Of a DNA stretch of 64,000 bases, positions 17,038 through 26,100 are shown piece after piece (within the stretch, counting starts at the first letter, position 1; every line of letters begins with the position of its first letter). The DNA comes from SKVR01 sp046291875 (GTDB taxonomy: Bacteria; Bacteroidota; Bacteroidia; Bacteroidales; UBA7960). The notes below the pieces were generated by a model that did no database searches, was not told the DNA's origin, and worked only from the letters and a program-made list of their open reading frames with translations. Made by a program: the position numbers and the translations under genes. The stretch is from the NCBI GenBank assembly GCA_046291875.1, contig JBKBSF010000009.1, positions 1-64,000 on the forward strand, read 5' to 3'.

Positions 17038-17337
17038 GTGTTTATAATCGAGAAAACAAACGAATTTGATAAATGGCTTAGAAAACTAAAAGATTTGAGA
17101 GCCAAAGCCAAAATTTTGTTTCGCATTCAAAAGATTGAGAATGATGAACACTTTGGAGATTGCGAACCCGTTGGAGAAGGAATTCGGGAGTTGAAAATTA
17201 ACTATGCTAAAGGATACAGGGTATATTTTAAAGAATCTGACGGCAAAATTATTATTCTACTCATTGGTGGGGATAAATCAACTCAACAGAGAGACATTGA
17301 AAAGGCAAAAGCAATTTTAAATCGACTTATAGAGTAG
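17038..17337 (+). CDS. RelE/ParE-superfamily toxin (HigB, HI1419 type)
   Basis: A 99-residue basic protein starting at GTG. It shows the features of phage-derived Gp49/HigB-like toxins: FDKWLRKLKD helix near the N-terminus, the IxKIENDEHFGDCEPVGEG turn, the core ELKINYAKGYRVYF strand pair, and LLIGGDKSTQQRDIEKAKAI at the C-terminus. Members inhibit translation by ribosome-dependent mRNA cleavage. The antitoxin gene follows after four bases. The whole segment is more AT-rich than its neighbours, a usual sign of recent acquisition. Confidence 0.9.
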   Translation: MFIIEKTNEFDKWLRKLKDLRAKAKILFRIQKIENDEHFGDCEPVGEGIRELKINYAKGYRVYFKESDGKIIILLIGGDKSTQQRDIEKAKAILNRLIE

Positions 17338-17341
17338 AAAG

Positions 17342-17626
17342 ATGGAACCTTCAAAATTTGATATAGCTGACTATTTGGATAGCAACGAGATGATTGCTGA
17401 ATACCTTAATACTGTTTTAGCAGAAGGAAATGAAGCCGATGTTATTGCAGCTATTGGACATGTTGCAAAATCAATTGGAATGACCAAAATTGCTCAAGAA
17501 ACAGGATTAAGTAGAACAAGTTTATACAAAGCTTTGTCAGATGGAGCAAAGCCTCAATTTGAGACAATTATGAAAGTGTTAAGAGCAATCGGTGGACAGA
17601 TACAAATAAATCCAACGACAGCATAA
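17342..17626 (+). CDS. antitoxin with HTH domain (HI1420 type)
   Basis: A 94-residue protein of the addiction-module antidote family paired with HI1419-type toxins. The N-terminal half (DIADYLDSNEMIAEYLNTVL) is the toxin-binding and dimerisation part; residues 45-90 are a helix-turn-helix (MTKIAQETGLSRTSLYKAL) followed by FETIMKVLRAIGG, the usual family ending. It neutralises the upstream toxin and should autoregulate the operon. The toxin-first order is typical of HigBA-like modules. Confidence 0.92.
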   Translation: MEPSKFDIADYLDSNEMIAEYLNTVLAEGNEADVIAAIGHVAKSIGMTKIAQETGLSRTSLYKALSDGAKPQFETIMKVLRAIGGQIQINPTTA

Positions 17627-17646
17627 AGAAAAACGCACCACAACTA

Positions 17647-17776
17647 TGGTATAGCCAATCCCGCACGTGCAGGACTCCGGGTGGGCTTTTGTAGCATCGG
17701 ATCCCGTATTGACGGGCCAGGTAGCACGAAGCCCGCAGCGGCGAAGCGGAATAAATCCGCTAATGTGGCCATACCA
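17647..17776. repeat. structured intergenic element with nested inverted repeats
   Basis: An outer stem TGGTATAGCCA (17647-17657) / TGGCCATACCA (17766-17776) has one mismatch in 11. Inside are GTGGGCTT (17681-17688) with AAGCCCGC (17729-17736, one G-T pair), CCCGT/ACGGG (17703-17716) and a perfect AGCGGA/TCCGCT hairpin (17745-17761). It is GC-richer than the toxin-antitoxin genes just upstream. It may be a non-autonomous mobile element, a REP-type unit or a structured RNA; no known class was recognised. Confidence 0.55.
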
Positions 17777-17798
17777 GGAACAAACTAACTGATCAGCT

Positions 17799-18149
17799 AT
17801 GGAGCCTTCGCAGCCGGCAGCATGTGCCTTCGAAAAGCTTACCCAGGAGTTGCTTCGTTTTCGCGATGCCCGCGACTGGGAGCAGTTTCACAATGCCAAA
17901 GATCTGGCCATTGCCCTCAATATCGAAGCGGCAGAGTTGCTGGAAGTGTTTTTGTGGAAAGAGCCCGAAGATGCATCCCGCGAAAAGATCAGGGAAGAGC
18001 TGGCCGATGTTTTTTGCTATGCGCTATTGCTGGCTCATAAAGCAGGCCTGAATCCGGAGCAGATCATCAGGGAGAAAATTCTAAAAAACGGGACGAAGTA
18101 TCCCGTGGAAAAGGCCAGGGGAAAGGCCACCAAATACAATAAACTTTAG
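17799..18149 (+). CDS. MazG-like nucleotide pyrophosphohydrolase
   Basis: A 116-residue all-alpha NTP pyrophosphohydrolase close in size to the YpjD/DCTPP1 group. The metal-binding motifs are visible: EAAELLEVF near residue 48 (ExxE) and EELADVFCYALLLA near 71 (ExxD). Members hydrolyse dCTP or other, often non-canonical, (d)NTPs to monophosphates in the cytoplasm. It is flanked by the structured element upstream and a small unknown downstream, and does not look part of an operon. The substrate cannot be read from sequence. Confidence 0.88.
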   Translation: MEPSQPAACAFEKLTQELLRFRDARDWEQFHNAKDLAIALNIEAAELLEVFLWKEPEDASREKIREELADVFCYALLLAHKAGLNPEQIIREKILKNGTKYPVEKARGKATKYNKL

Positions 18150-18263
18150 GGGAAATCTTTGAATAACAAAAAGCGGCACGTGAATTGAGTATTTTCCCGG
18201 CAATGACATCCATTGTCGCTGCAAGGTTGTATCCTTGCATGCCGCAACTAAAACCATGAAACC

Positions 18264-18557
18264 ATGTACCAGAAATTTATCATCAACCAGGAACGATTAA
18301 AGCTGGCCATTGTAGATCAGCACCGTTATATTGCTGAGGATCATTCAACCACCCGTGGGGGCGGATGGTGGCATATGGATGTGTCGAGCCGAAAGATCTG
18401 GCTCTACGGGCGCAGCATCGAATTCGGAAGGGTAACTGTTGAGTTGCTCACCCGCATCATACGCAATGGAAACCACGACTACCCCGATTTTACCTTCCTT
18501 TTCAGTACTTCAGAGAGGCTCGATGATGCCCTGCTTACTGCCAGGGTTGTGGGGTAA
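18264..18557 (+). CDS. unrecognised 97-residue protein
   Basis: A small soluble protein with a compact beta-rich middle (GGGWWHMDVSSRKIWLYG) and a helix-plus-strand end. No signal peptide and no known motif. It lies between the MazG-like gene and a shared terminator with gdhA. Reading-frame quality (no rare-codon runs, a terminator 28 bases after the stop) supports it as a real gene. No function is offered. Confidence 0.6.
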   Translation: MYQKFIINQERLKLAIVDQHRYIAEDHSTTRGGGWWHMDVSSRKIWLYGRSIEFGRVTVELLTRIIRNGNHDYPDFTFLFSTSERLDDALLTARVVG

Positions 18558-18584
18558 TCTTTCTAAAGCGATGGCATTGCAAAG

Positions 18585-18615
18585 AAAAAGGCCACCTCTC
18601 AGAGGTAGCCTTTTT
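18585..18615. terminator. bidirectional terminator between the 97-residue gene and gdhA
   Basis: AAAAAGGCCACCTCT (18585-18599) pairs with AGAGGTAGCCTTTTT (18601-18615) with one mismatch; in practice the inner bases form the loop. A-tract and T-tract on the two sides allow termination of both convergent genes. Confidence 0.85.
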
Positions 18616-18636
18616 GTATAATAAAAGATGTTTGTT

Positions 18637-19974
18637 TTAGATAACGCCCTGGTCGATCATGGCATCGGCTACTTTGATGAAGCCAGCTACGTTGGCTCCT
18701 TTCACATAGTTTACAAAACCATCCTCTTCTTTGCCATACTTAACGCAGGCTTCGTGGATGTTTACCATGATCTGGTGCAGCTTGGCTTCTACCTCTTCTG
18801 CGGTCCAGTTGAGTTTCATGGCGTTTTGGGTTTGCTCCAGTCCTGAAGTGGCTACACCACCTGCGTTGGAAGCTTTTCCGGGGCCATAAAGCACCTTGGC
18901 TTTAAGGAAGATTTCCATGGCTTCGGGTGTACAGGGCATGTTGGCACCTTCTGAAACGCAAAGAACGCCATTGTTTACCAGGGTCTGTGCATCCTGGCCA
19001 TTGAGCTCGTTCTGGATAGCGCAAGGCAGAGCCACATCGCACTTCACTTCCCATGGGCGCTTGCCTTCGAAGAACTGAGCGTTGGGGAACTCGTAAGTGT
19101 AAGGTTTCACGATATCCTGGTTAGAAGCGCGCAGCTCGAGCAGGTAATCGATTTTTTCGCCACTGATACCATCGGGATCGTAAACATATCCGTCAGGACC
19201 GCTGATGGTTACTACTTTGGCCCCCAGCTGGGTTGCTTTGATGATAGAACCCCAGGAAACATTACCGAAGCCTGAAACGGCAACGATTTTTCCTTTCATG
19301 GAGTCGCCGCGGGTTTTCAGCATCTCTTCGGCAAAGAATACGTTACCGAAACCGGTTGCCTCGGGGCGAATGAGTGAACCACCCCAGCCGCGGCCCTTGC
19401 CGGTAAATACACCGTGGTGTTCGCCCACAAGTTTCTTGTACATACCAAACATATAACCAATTTCGCGGCCACCTACCCCGATATCGCCGGCAGGGATATC
19501 CTGGTCGGGTCCAACATACTTGTAAAGCTCGGTCATGAACGCCTGACAGAAGCGCATGATCTCAGCATTGGACTTTCCTTTGGGGTCGAAATCGCTACCC
19601 CCTTTGGCGCCACCCATGGGCAGTGTGGTAAGGCTGTTTTTGAAGATCTGCTCAAAACCCAGAAACTTCAACCCACCTTCGGTTACGCTGGGGTGGAAAC
19701 GGATACCTCCTTTGTAAGGCCCAATAGCATTGTTGAACTGAACGCGGTAACCTCTGTTTACATGCACATTACCTTTGTCGTCCATCCACTGAACCTTGAA
19801 TTTGATTACCCTGTCGGGCTCAATAATTCTTTCAATGATGTTTGCAGCTTCGTACTTGGGGTTTTCTTTTACCACGTCTTCAATGGTTTCAAGAACCTCT
19901 TTCACTGCCTGAAGGAACTCAGGTTGACCGGGATTCTTCTTTTCCAGGTCAGTCATAATCTTTTCCAAGTTCAT
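18637..19974 (-). CDS. gdhA: NADP-type glutamate dehydrogenase
   Basis: A 445-residue hexameric-type glutamate dehydrogenase, full length. It interconverts glutamate with 2-oxoglutarate and ammonium, the main ammonium-assimilation route in many Bacteroidota. Visible are the catalytic PMGGAKGGSDFDPKGKS (lysine and aspartate near residues 115-130), VGGREIGYMFG, the Rossmann nucleotide site VSGFGNVSWG near 240, and the C-terminal NAGGVATSGLEQTQNA. The gene is monocistronic, closed by the bidirectional hairpin at 18585-18615. A near-consensus -7 box (TTCCTTTG, minus strand, 20075-20068) lies about 95 bases upstream. Confidence 0.97.
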   Translation of the reverse strand: MNLEKIMTDLEKKNPGQPEFLQAVKEVLETIEDVVKENPKYEAANIIERIIEPDRVIKFKVQWMDDKGNVHVNRGYRVQFNNAIGPYKGGIRFHPSVTEGGLKFLGFEQIFKNSLTTLPMGGAKGGSDFDPKGKSNAEIMRFCQAFMTELYKYVGPDQDIPAGDIGVGGREIGYMFGMYKKLVGEHHGVFTGKGRGWGGSLIRPEATGFGNVFFAEEMLKTRGDSMKGKIVAVSGFGNVSWGSIIKATQLGAKVVTISGPDGYVYDPDGISGEKIDYLLELRASNQDIVKPYTYEFPNAQFFEGKRPWEVKCDVALPCAIQNELNGQDAQTLVNNGVLCVSEGANMPCTPEAMEIFLKAKVLYGPGKASNAGGVATSGLEQTQNAMKLNWTAEEVEAKLHQIMVNIHEACVKYGKEEDGFVNYVKGANVAGFIKVADAMIDQGVI

Positions 19975-20142
19975 ATTTGTGTATTTTTTAAAAGTTTGTA
20001 ATTAAGGGTGATGGTGTTAATTGTTCACCAATTAACAGGGCGAAATTATGTTTATTTTACAGATTGGCAAAGGAAAACACAAAATAATTTTAGGCGCCGT
20101 ATTAGGGCGTAATGGCCTGAAATTTTGGTGTTTAGTAGTGGC

Positions 20143-23100
20143 TTAACGGGGCTCTGACGGTTTTAATACCACGCCTCTTTTTTTGCGTCCATCAATCTTA
20201 ATCAACATAGGATGGTCAAAGCGAACATGCCGCACATGTTTATCTTCAAACTGGTGCCTGGCCGAATTGAGAAAACCCACATCATATACTCCATCGTTGA
20301 TAAAGGGATTGATAGTAAAATAGCCCACATTGAACGAGGTAAGGTTCTGGAAGAAGTGGGTACCCTGGCTGGGATCGATCTGGAAATTCTTCAAACCCGA
20401 CTCTACGATAAGCCTTGCGTGCGATATCTGCGACCATTTTACCGGCACCCCCAGCCATGGATCGCTCGATCCCCATCGTCCGGGCCCTACCAGTATGTAG
20501 TTGCGTCCTTGTTTTACAAACTGGCTGTTGAGCTGGTCGATGGTCAGTGCAATCTCCTGGGTATCTGCCGGGTCGAAGGTGTCGGGTTTTACATAGATGA
20601 TGTCCTGTATGTTGTCGATGATGCCGTTGCCCAGGGCCTGCTTGCAATAGATGAGCGATTCTGCCGGATCGGCGCAGTCAAGGCTTACCAGGTTTTTCTC
20701 CTGGGTCTCAACAATGGGGCGGATCTGCAGGAAGTGAAAGATCTGGGGCTGGGTTTCGGGGGTGTCGAGATTTACCGAAAACTCGATCTCCACCTGGTTG
20801 TTCATTTCGTTTTTGCCAATGTGGAGCAATTCCTGGAGGATCTCCGCCAGGGGGAAGGAGTTGTATTTCAGTATGTTGGAAAAGGTGATGATCTTTTTAC
20901 CGCCTTCATAAATGCCATCGCGAATGATCTGATCGTGGTAATCGAAGGTAGATGCCACAAATTTGAGGGCTTTGTCCTGTTCTGCTGCCTTGATGCGCAG
21001 CTTGTGCAGGTTTACGGTTTCGTCGGTTGAGGAGTGAAACTTTTCAGGATCCAGGTCCAGGGCATAGAACTCCTTCTGGCTGTTGGTGAGAGCCAGTTCA
21101 GGAATGGACAATTGCAAAACCTTTTGCGGGTACCTTGGGCAAAACCTCAGGGATACTCCTCCTTCCACAATGGTTTTACCAAGGCCGAAAGCAATATTGG
21201 CAATACCATCCTCGTATTTCTCGGGTTCAATGGGATAAAAATTCACCGAACGGGCTACCCCCGATACAGCAGGGTAAAACCGGTTGCCATAGCTACGGCC
21301 GGAAACCTCCTGTATTACAACCGCCATCTTCTCCTCGTCAATCACATTGGAAGTAGCAGCAATATAAGCCTTGCTTTCGTGGTAAAACACCGATGCATAC
21401 ACACTCTTTATGGCCTGCTCCAGCTGAAAGCTCCTCACCCGCTCGTCATGGTGGTTGTTGGGGATCATGTAAGTGGAGTAAACTCCGGCAAAGGGTTGGT
21501 AGTGGCTGTCTTCCAACAGGCTCGATGATCTTACCGCCAGGGGTGATTTGATGGCACAAATGATCTCCATTACATGCTTTTTCATTCGCATGGGGGTGCG
21601 GGCACTGCTGAACTTCTCCAGTATGGCCTCATCACTGGCTTCGGAGAGAGCAAAGTCGTAAAGCTGGTTCTCCTCCATAAATTCATCAAACAGATCGGTG
21701 GTGAGCACCACGGTGCGCGGAATGGTTATCATCACATCATCCCACTTAAACATGATCTTGAATTTGTTGATGAAGGAATCGATGAAGGCCAATCCTCGGG
21801 CTTTGCCACCCAGCTGACCATCGCCCAGCCGTGTGAAAATGGCGTATTCGTCGATGTGGCTGGCGATAATGCCACGCCCTTTGGTTTTGCGGTAATTGGC
21901 AATGGTGTCGATAAGGTAGCTGCGGATCTCTTCAATATTGTTGAAATCGGAAGTGCTTTTCTGGGCAAACACCTCGGCAATGGAAAACAACGCCCTTGCC
22001 TTGAGCCAGCGCGAGAAGTGGTTGTTCGATACATGATACATGAGCGAACGTGCATCTACCTTGGCAATTTTTACCTGCAACGAATGCAGGTTGTTGGCTC
22101 GGTCTATCTCTACATCGAGCTTCGGATCGCGAAACACAAAATCGCCAAAGCCATAGTTCTCCTTGATATAATGCTTGAGCTCTACCAGCAGGGTTTTTGA
22201 GTATTTGTTGATGAAGGTTACGCCCAGCTCGTCCATGATCTGGTCATCCCAGTCGTCGGACGATTGCAGCAGAATAGGTATGCGCGAACCTTCCTCGCGT
22301 ATCATCCTTGCCAGCTTTATGCCGGCCTCGCGGTCTTTTTCTCCCTGCCGGTAATAGGATATGTCGGAGATGACACCCAGTAAATGGTTCTTGTATTTCT
22401 GATAGATCTCCATGGCATCATCATAGGTTTTGGCCATGAGGATCTTGGGCCTTGCCCGCATACGAAGGGTGCGGCGGTGTTCGTTGAGCCCCTCGGTCAT
22501 CAACTCGTTGGTCTGATCGAAAATAGCTTTGTAAATGGTGGGCAGGTACGAAGAGTAATACCGCACCGAGTCTTCCACCAGCAAAATGGCCTGCACACCT
22601 TTCTTTTGTACATCGTAGTCGGCATTGCGCTTGTCTTCAAGTAGTTTGATGATGGCAAGCAGCAACCCTGGGTTGCCAAGCCAGCAAAATACATAATCGA
22701 TGGAGCTGAGGTCTTCATTGGCCAGCTTCATGGTTACTTCGCGCGAAAAATGCGTAAGCACCACAATGGGAATATCTGCATGGCGTTTCTTTACCTTCTT
22801 GGCCATCTCAAAGGCATCTATCTTGCCCACGTTGAGCATGGTGATCACCAGGTCGAATTTCTTCTTCTCCAGCAATTCAAAGGCCTTTTCTGATGAGCTG
22901 GCCTGGGTAAACTGAGGAGGATAGCGCAGGTTCTTGGAGGTGTATTCGAGGAAGATCCGTTCGTTGATCCGTCCATCCTCTTCCAGCATAAAAGCATCGT
23001 AGTTGGAGCAGATCAGCAGTACATTGATGATGCGTTCCTGCATCAATTCCTGGTAGGATATCTCGTTGAATTCGTGCCGGTCGGTGGCAAACAACTCGTT

Positions 23101-23151
23101 GTATTTGTATTTGGAGCGCGACTCGCTTATGTGAAGTGTATTATCGTCCAT
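20143..23151 (-). CDS. receiver-like / PEP-synthase ATP-grasp fusion protein, copy 2
   Basis: A 1002-residue protein. The start was placed at MDDNTLHIS, 44 bases after the upstream paralogue's stop; the open frame runs 36 codons further and would overlap that gene. Order: a degenerate receiver-like domain (about 40-155) in which the phospho-acceptor Asp is replaced (DLVITML); a second receiver-like domain (about 185-340) with LLVEDS, an Asp in ISDISY, a Ser in QSSD and a Lys in INK; then a pyruvate-phosphate-dikinase/PEP-synthase N-terminal ATP-grasp domain from about 440 (GGKARG, VRSSSLLED) to about 790; and an unassigned C-terminal domain with GPGRWGSSDPWLG. The phosphohistidine swivelling domain and the PEP-binding barrel of true PEP synthase are absent. 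It probably phosphorylates or senses something else; the substrate is unknown. Confidence 0.75.
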   Translation of the reverse strand: MDDNTLHISESRSKYKYNELFATDRHEFNEISYQELMQERIINVLLICSNYDAFMLEEDGRINERIFLEYTSKNLRYPPQFTQASSSEKAFELLEKKKFDLVITMLNVGKIDAFEMAKKVKKRHADIPIVVLTHFSREVTMKLANEDLSSIDYVFCWLGNPGLLLAIIKLLEDKRNADYDVQKKGVQAILLVEDSVRYYSSYLPTIYKAIFDQTNELMTEGLNEHRRTLRMRARPKILMAKTYDDAMEIYQKYKNHLLGVISDISYYRQGEKDREAGIKLARMIREEGSRIPILLQSSDDWDDQIMDELGVTFINKYSKTLLVELKHYIKENYGFGDFVFRDPKLDVEIDRANNLHSLQVKIAKVDARSLMYHVSNNHFSRWLKARALFSIAEVFAQKSTSDFNNIEEIRSYLIDTIANYRKTKGRGIIASHIDEYAIFTRLGDGQLGGKARGLAFIDSFINKFKIMFKWDDVMITIPRTVVLTTDLFDEFMEENQLYDFALSEASDEAILEKFSSARTPMRMKKHVMEIICAIKSPLAVRSSSLLEDSHYQPFAGVYSTYMIPNNHHDERVRSFQLEQAIKSVYASVFYHESKAYIAATSNVIDEEKMAVVIQEVSGRSYGNRFYPAVSGVARSVNFYPIEPEKYEDGIANIAFGLGKTIVEGGVSLRFCPRYPQKVLQLSIPELALTNSQKEFYALDLDPEKFHSSTDETVNLHKLRIKAAEQDKALKFVASTFDYHDQIIRDGIYEGGKKIITFSNILKYNSFPLAEILQELLHIGKNEMNNQVEIEFSVNLDTPETQPQIFHFLQIRPIVETQEKNLVSLDCADPAESLIYCKQALGNGIIDNIQDIIYVKPDTFDPADTQEIALTIDQLNSQFVKQGRNYILVGPGRWGSSDPWLGVPVKWSQISHARLIVESGLKNFQIDPSQGTHFFQNLTSFNVGYFTINPFINDGVYDVGFLNSARHQFEDKHVRHVRFDHPMLIKIDGRKKRGVVLKPSEPR

Positions 23152-23194
23152 AGAAAATGAAACTAAGGTTTTGTTTAGTAAAAATACTCCATTT

Positions 23195-26100
23195 TTAAGG
23201 CTTTTGAGATCTTTTGCACTTTTTGGGCAGATAAATGAGCGATGCACGTTTCTTTCCATCCATAATTACCTCGAGGGGGCGGGCAAACCGCACATGCCTG
23301 AAGTATTGGGTCTGTTGCACCAGGGTGGCATTGTGCAGTTCATCCCAGTTGATGAAGTCGATCAGCGCATTGTGTTTTACGGAGAAGTACCCCACATTCA
23401 TGGAGATCACATTGTGAAAAAAGTGCGATCCGAGCGATGCATCCAGGGGGAAGTCTTCCATGCTTACTTCCACAATGATGTTGGCATTGGAGATCTGCGA
23501 CCAGGCTACCGGGATGCCGATAAACCTGTCGCGGGTGCCCCAGCGCCCCGGGCCAATGAGGATGTAGCGCCGCCCTTCTTCCACCATCTGGCGGTTGAGG
23601 GCATCAATCTCATCGCGCATCTTTTCTGTTTTGAGCTTGTCAAATTTTTTCATGTCGGCAAAGATTACATCGCTGATGGTTGTGATCTTGCCATTGCCCA
23701 TGCCATTCTCGGAGTAAAGCAACAAACGCTGGTTGTCTACTTTGTCGAGGCTGATCTCATTGTCGATAATATTTTTGATAAGGGGTTTGATCTGCAGCAG
23801 ATAAAACGATGCCCTGCCTTGCTTGTCTTTGTTGAGATCGAGGGCAAACTCAATCTCTATGGGAGAGCCCATGGCTTCCGACACAATGTCGAGAATTACC
23901 TCTGTGGTTTTGGCCATGGGCACATAATCGTACTTGAGGATGTTGGCAAAGTTGATTACCCTTGGGCCCGGCTGGGTAAGCCCGGGCATGGTGCGCTCAC
24001 TGGAAAAATCGTAAACCGAAGCCGAATGTTTAAGGGTGCCATGTTTCTCAGCTACGGAAATCTCCAGTTTGGTCAGTCCTGCATCCTCTCCCTCCAGCAG
24101 ATTAAGGTCCTGCCGGGCCATATCGATGGCATAGAAATGTAGCTGCGAATTTTTGAAAAGATCTTTTGGGGTATAAATCTCCAGTTGAGGATGCACAGGC
24201 GAGAACCGGTAGGTCTTTTCTCCCTCTACCACGTATTTTCCCAGCCCTACGGCCGCTACGGCAAACCCCTCTTCCGGGCGCATATACGAATAGGGATAAA
24301 AGTTGTACGACTGGGCTACGCCACTGATATGGGGGTAGAAAAAGTCGTCGTAGCGATTGCCGGCAACTTCCTGTATGATTACGGCCATTTTCTCCTCTTC
24401 AATCTTGTAATTTACAGCTCTGAAATAAGCCTGAGCAGTGGGGGAGAAGATGGAGGCAAAAACCAGCTTGATGGCATCCATCACCTGGCGCAAACGCACC
24501 TCGGTGCTGGGGTGGTTGTTGGGCAACAGGAAAGTGTCGAAAATACCTGCAAAAGGTTGCATCAGCGAGTCTTCAAACAAGCTTGATGAACGAATGGCCA
24601 GGGGTTTATCAATAATAGACAGATAGGTTCGCAGTCGTCGCTTCAGCGTGCCCGAGAGCTCGCCCTCCACAAACATCTGTTGTATCTTCCGGTAATCGGT
24701 TTCCTTGTAAATCTTGTCGATCAGCTGGTTGGACTGGATAAATTGTTCGAACTCTTCGGTGCCGATAATGGAAGTTTTGGGAGTCCGGATGTTGATGTCG
24801 GGTACCAGCTCGTTGAAAGAGAAATTGTTGATGATCATGTTGATAAACGCCAGTCCTCTCCCTTTTCCTCCCAGTGATCCCGGAGCCAGGCGCACCACGT
24901 TGGTTTCGTCGAGCAGGGCCGATTCTTCGAAGTTTACCACCTTGCCCTTTTGCCTGTCGTGTATACACTGCTCAATGATGTTGATCATGTATTCGCGCAC
25001 ACTGCCGGGTCCTTCAAAATCCTCCACCTTGAGGGGTTTGATCTTTTTTGCGATCTGGATCTCACCCCGGGCCATGAGCCAGTGCGAGAAGTGGTTTTTG
25101 CGGGCATGGTAGATGAGCGATTTCTCCGGAATGGATTTCAGGTGCGATTGAAACTCCTTCATGGAGCGTGCCACGGCGATTTCTTTGCGCCCTTCTTCAT
25201 CGCGGTAAATGAAGTTGCCAAAGCCCAGGTAGTAGTTGATAAAGCTGCGCAGGTCCTGTCGGAGGGTTTCGGAGTTCTTATTGATAAAGGTTGCTTTGAG
25301 CAGGTAGGCGTTCTGTGCATTCTCCGGATCCGACGACTGCAGCACCACCGGCAGGTCGGGCATCTGATCGCGCACATAGCCAACCAGGCTCAGGCCTGCC
25401 CGGCTGTCCATGCGTCCGTTTTTCTCGAATTTCACATCCGAGATCAGGCACAGCAGATTATCGCGATAGCGGTCGAAAAGGGTAAGGGCCTCGTTGTAGT
25501 TGGAGGCCAGCAGCACCTTGGGGCGCACACGCATCTTGAGCAGCTTGTGCATCTCGTCGGTATTTACCTCTTCGATCAGCTGCCGGGTCTGTTCAATTAC
25601 GATGGAGTACAGGATGGGCAGATAGCGCGAATAGTAGCGGGCAGAGTCTTCCACCAGCAAGATCACCCGCACCATCCCGATGTTGATATCGTTCTCAACA
25701 TTCATACGGTCTTCAATGTATTTCACCATGGCCAGAAATACACTGGAGTCGCCATTCCATACAAACACCTTGTCGATAGAGCTGATGTTTTTGTTGCCAT
25801 CTTCAAACAGCCCAATGTCGCTGTTGTTGTTGAGCAGCAGGAAGATGGGTATGTTGTGGTAGATCTGCTTGATAATTCTGCTGAGCTGAATGGGTGTGGT
25901 TTTGTCTACTCCCATCATTACAATAACCAGGTCGAAGTGTTTTTCGCGGAGCTTCTCCAGGGCCTCCTCCGGGGTAGATACACCGGTAATGCGTGGGGCA
26001 GAGGAGAGGTTGAGCTGGTAGTACTCGCCTGTAACCTGCTCGAAAAACCGGCCTTCCTGTTCAATGATATAGGCATCGTAGAGGTTGGCTACCAGCAGTA

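Noticed and set aside
17647..17776. Possible integron attC site
   Set aside because: It lacks the RYYYAAC/GTTRRRY core sites at its ends and no integrase is nearby.
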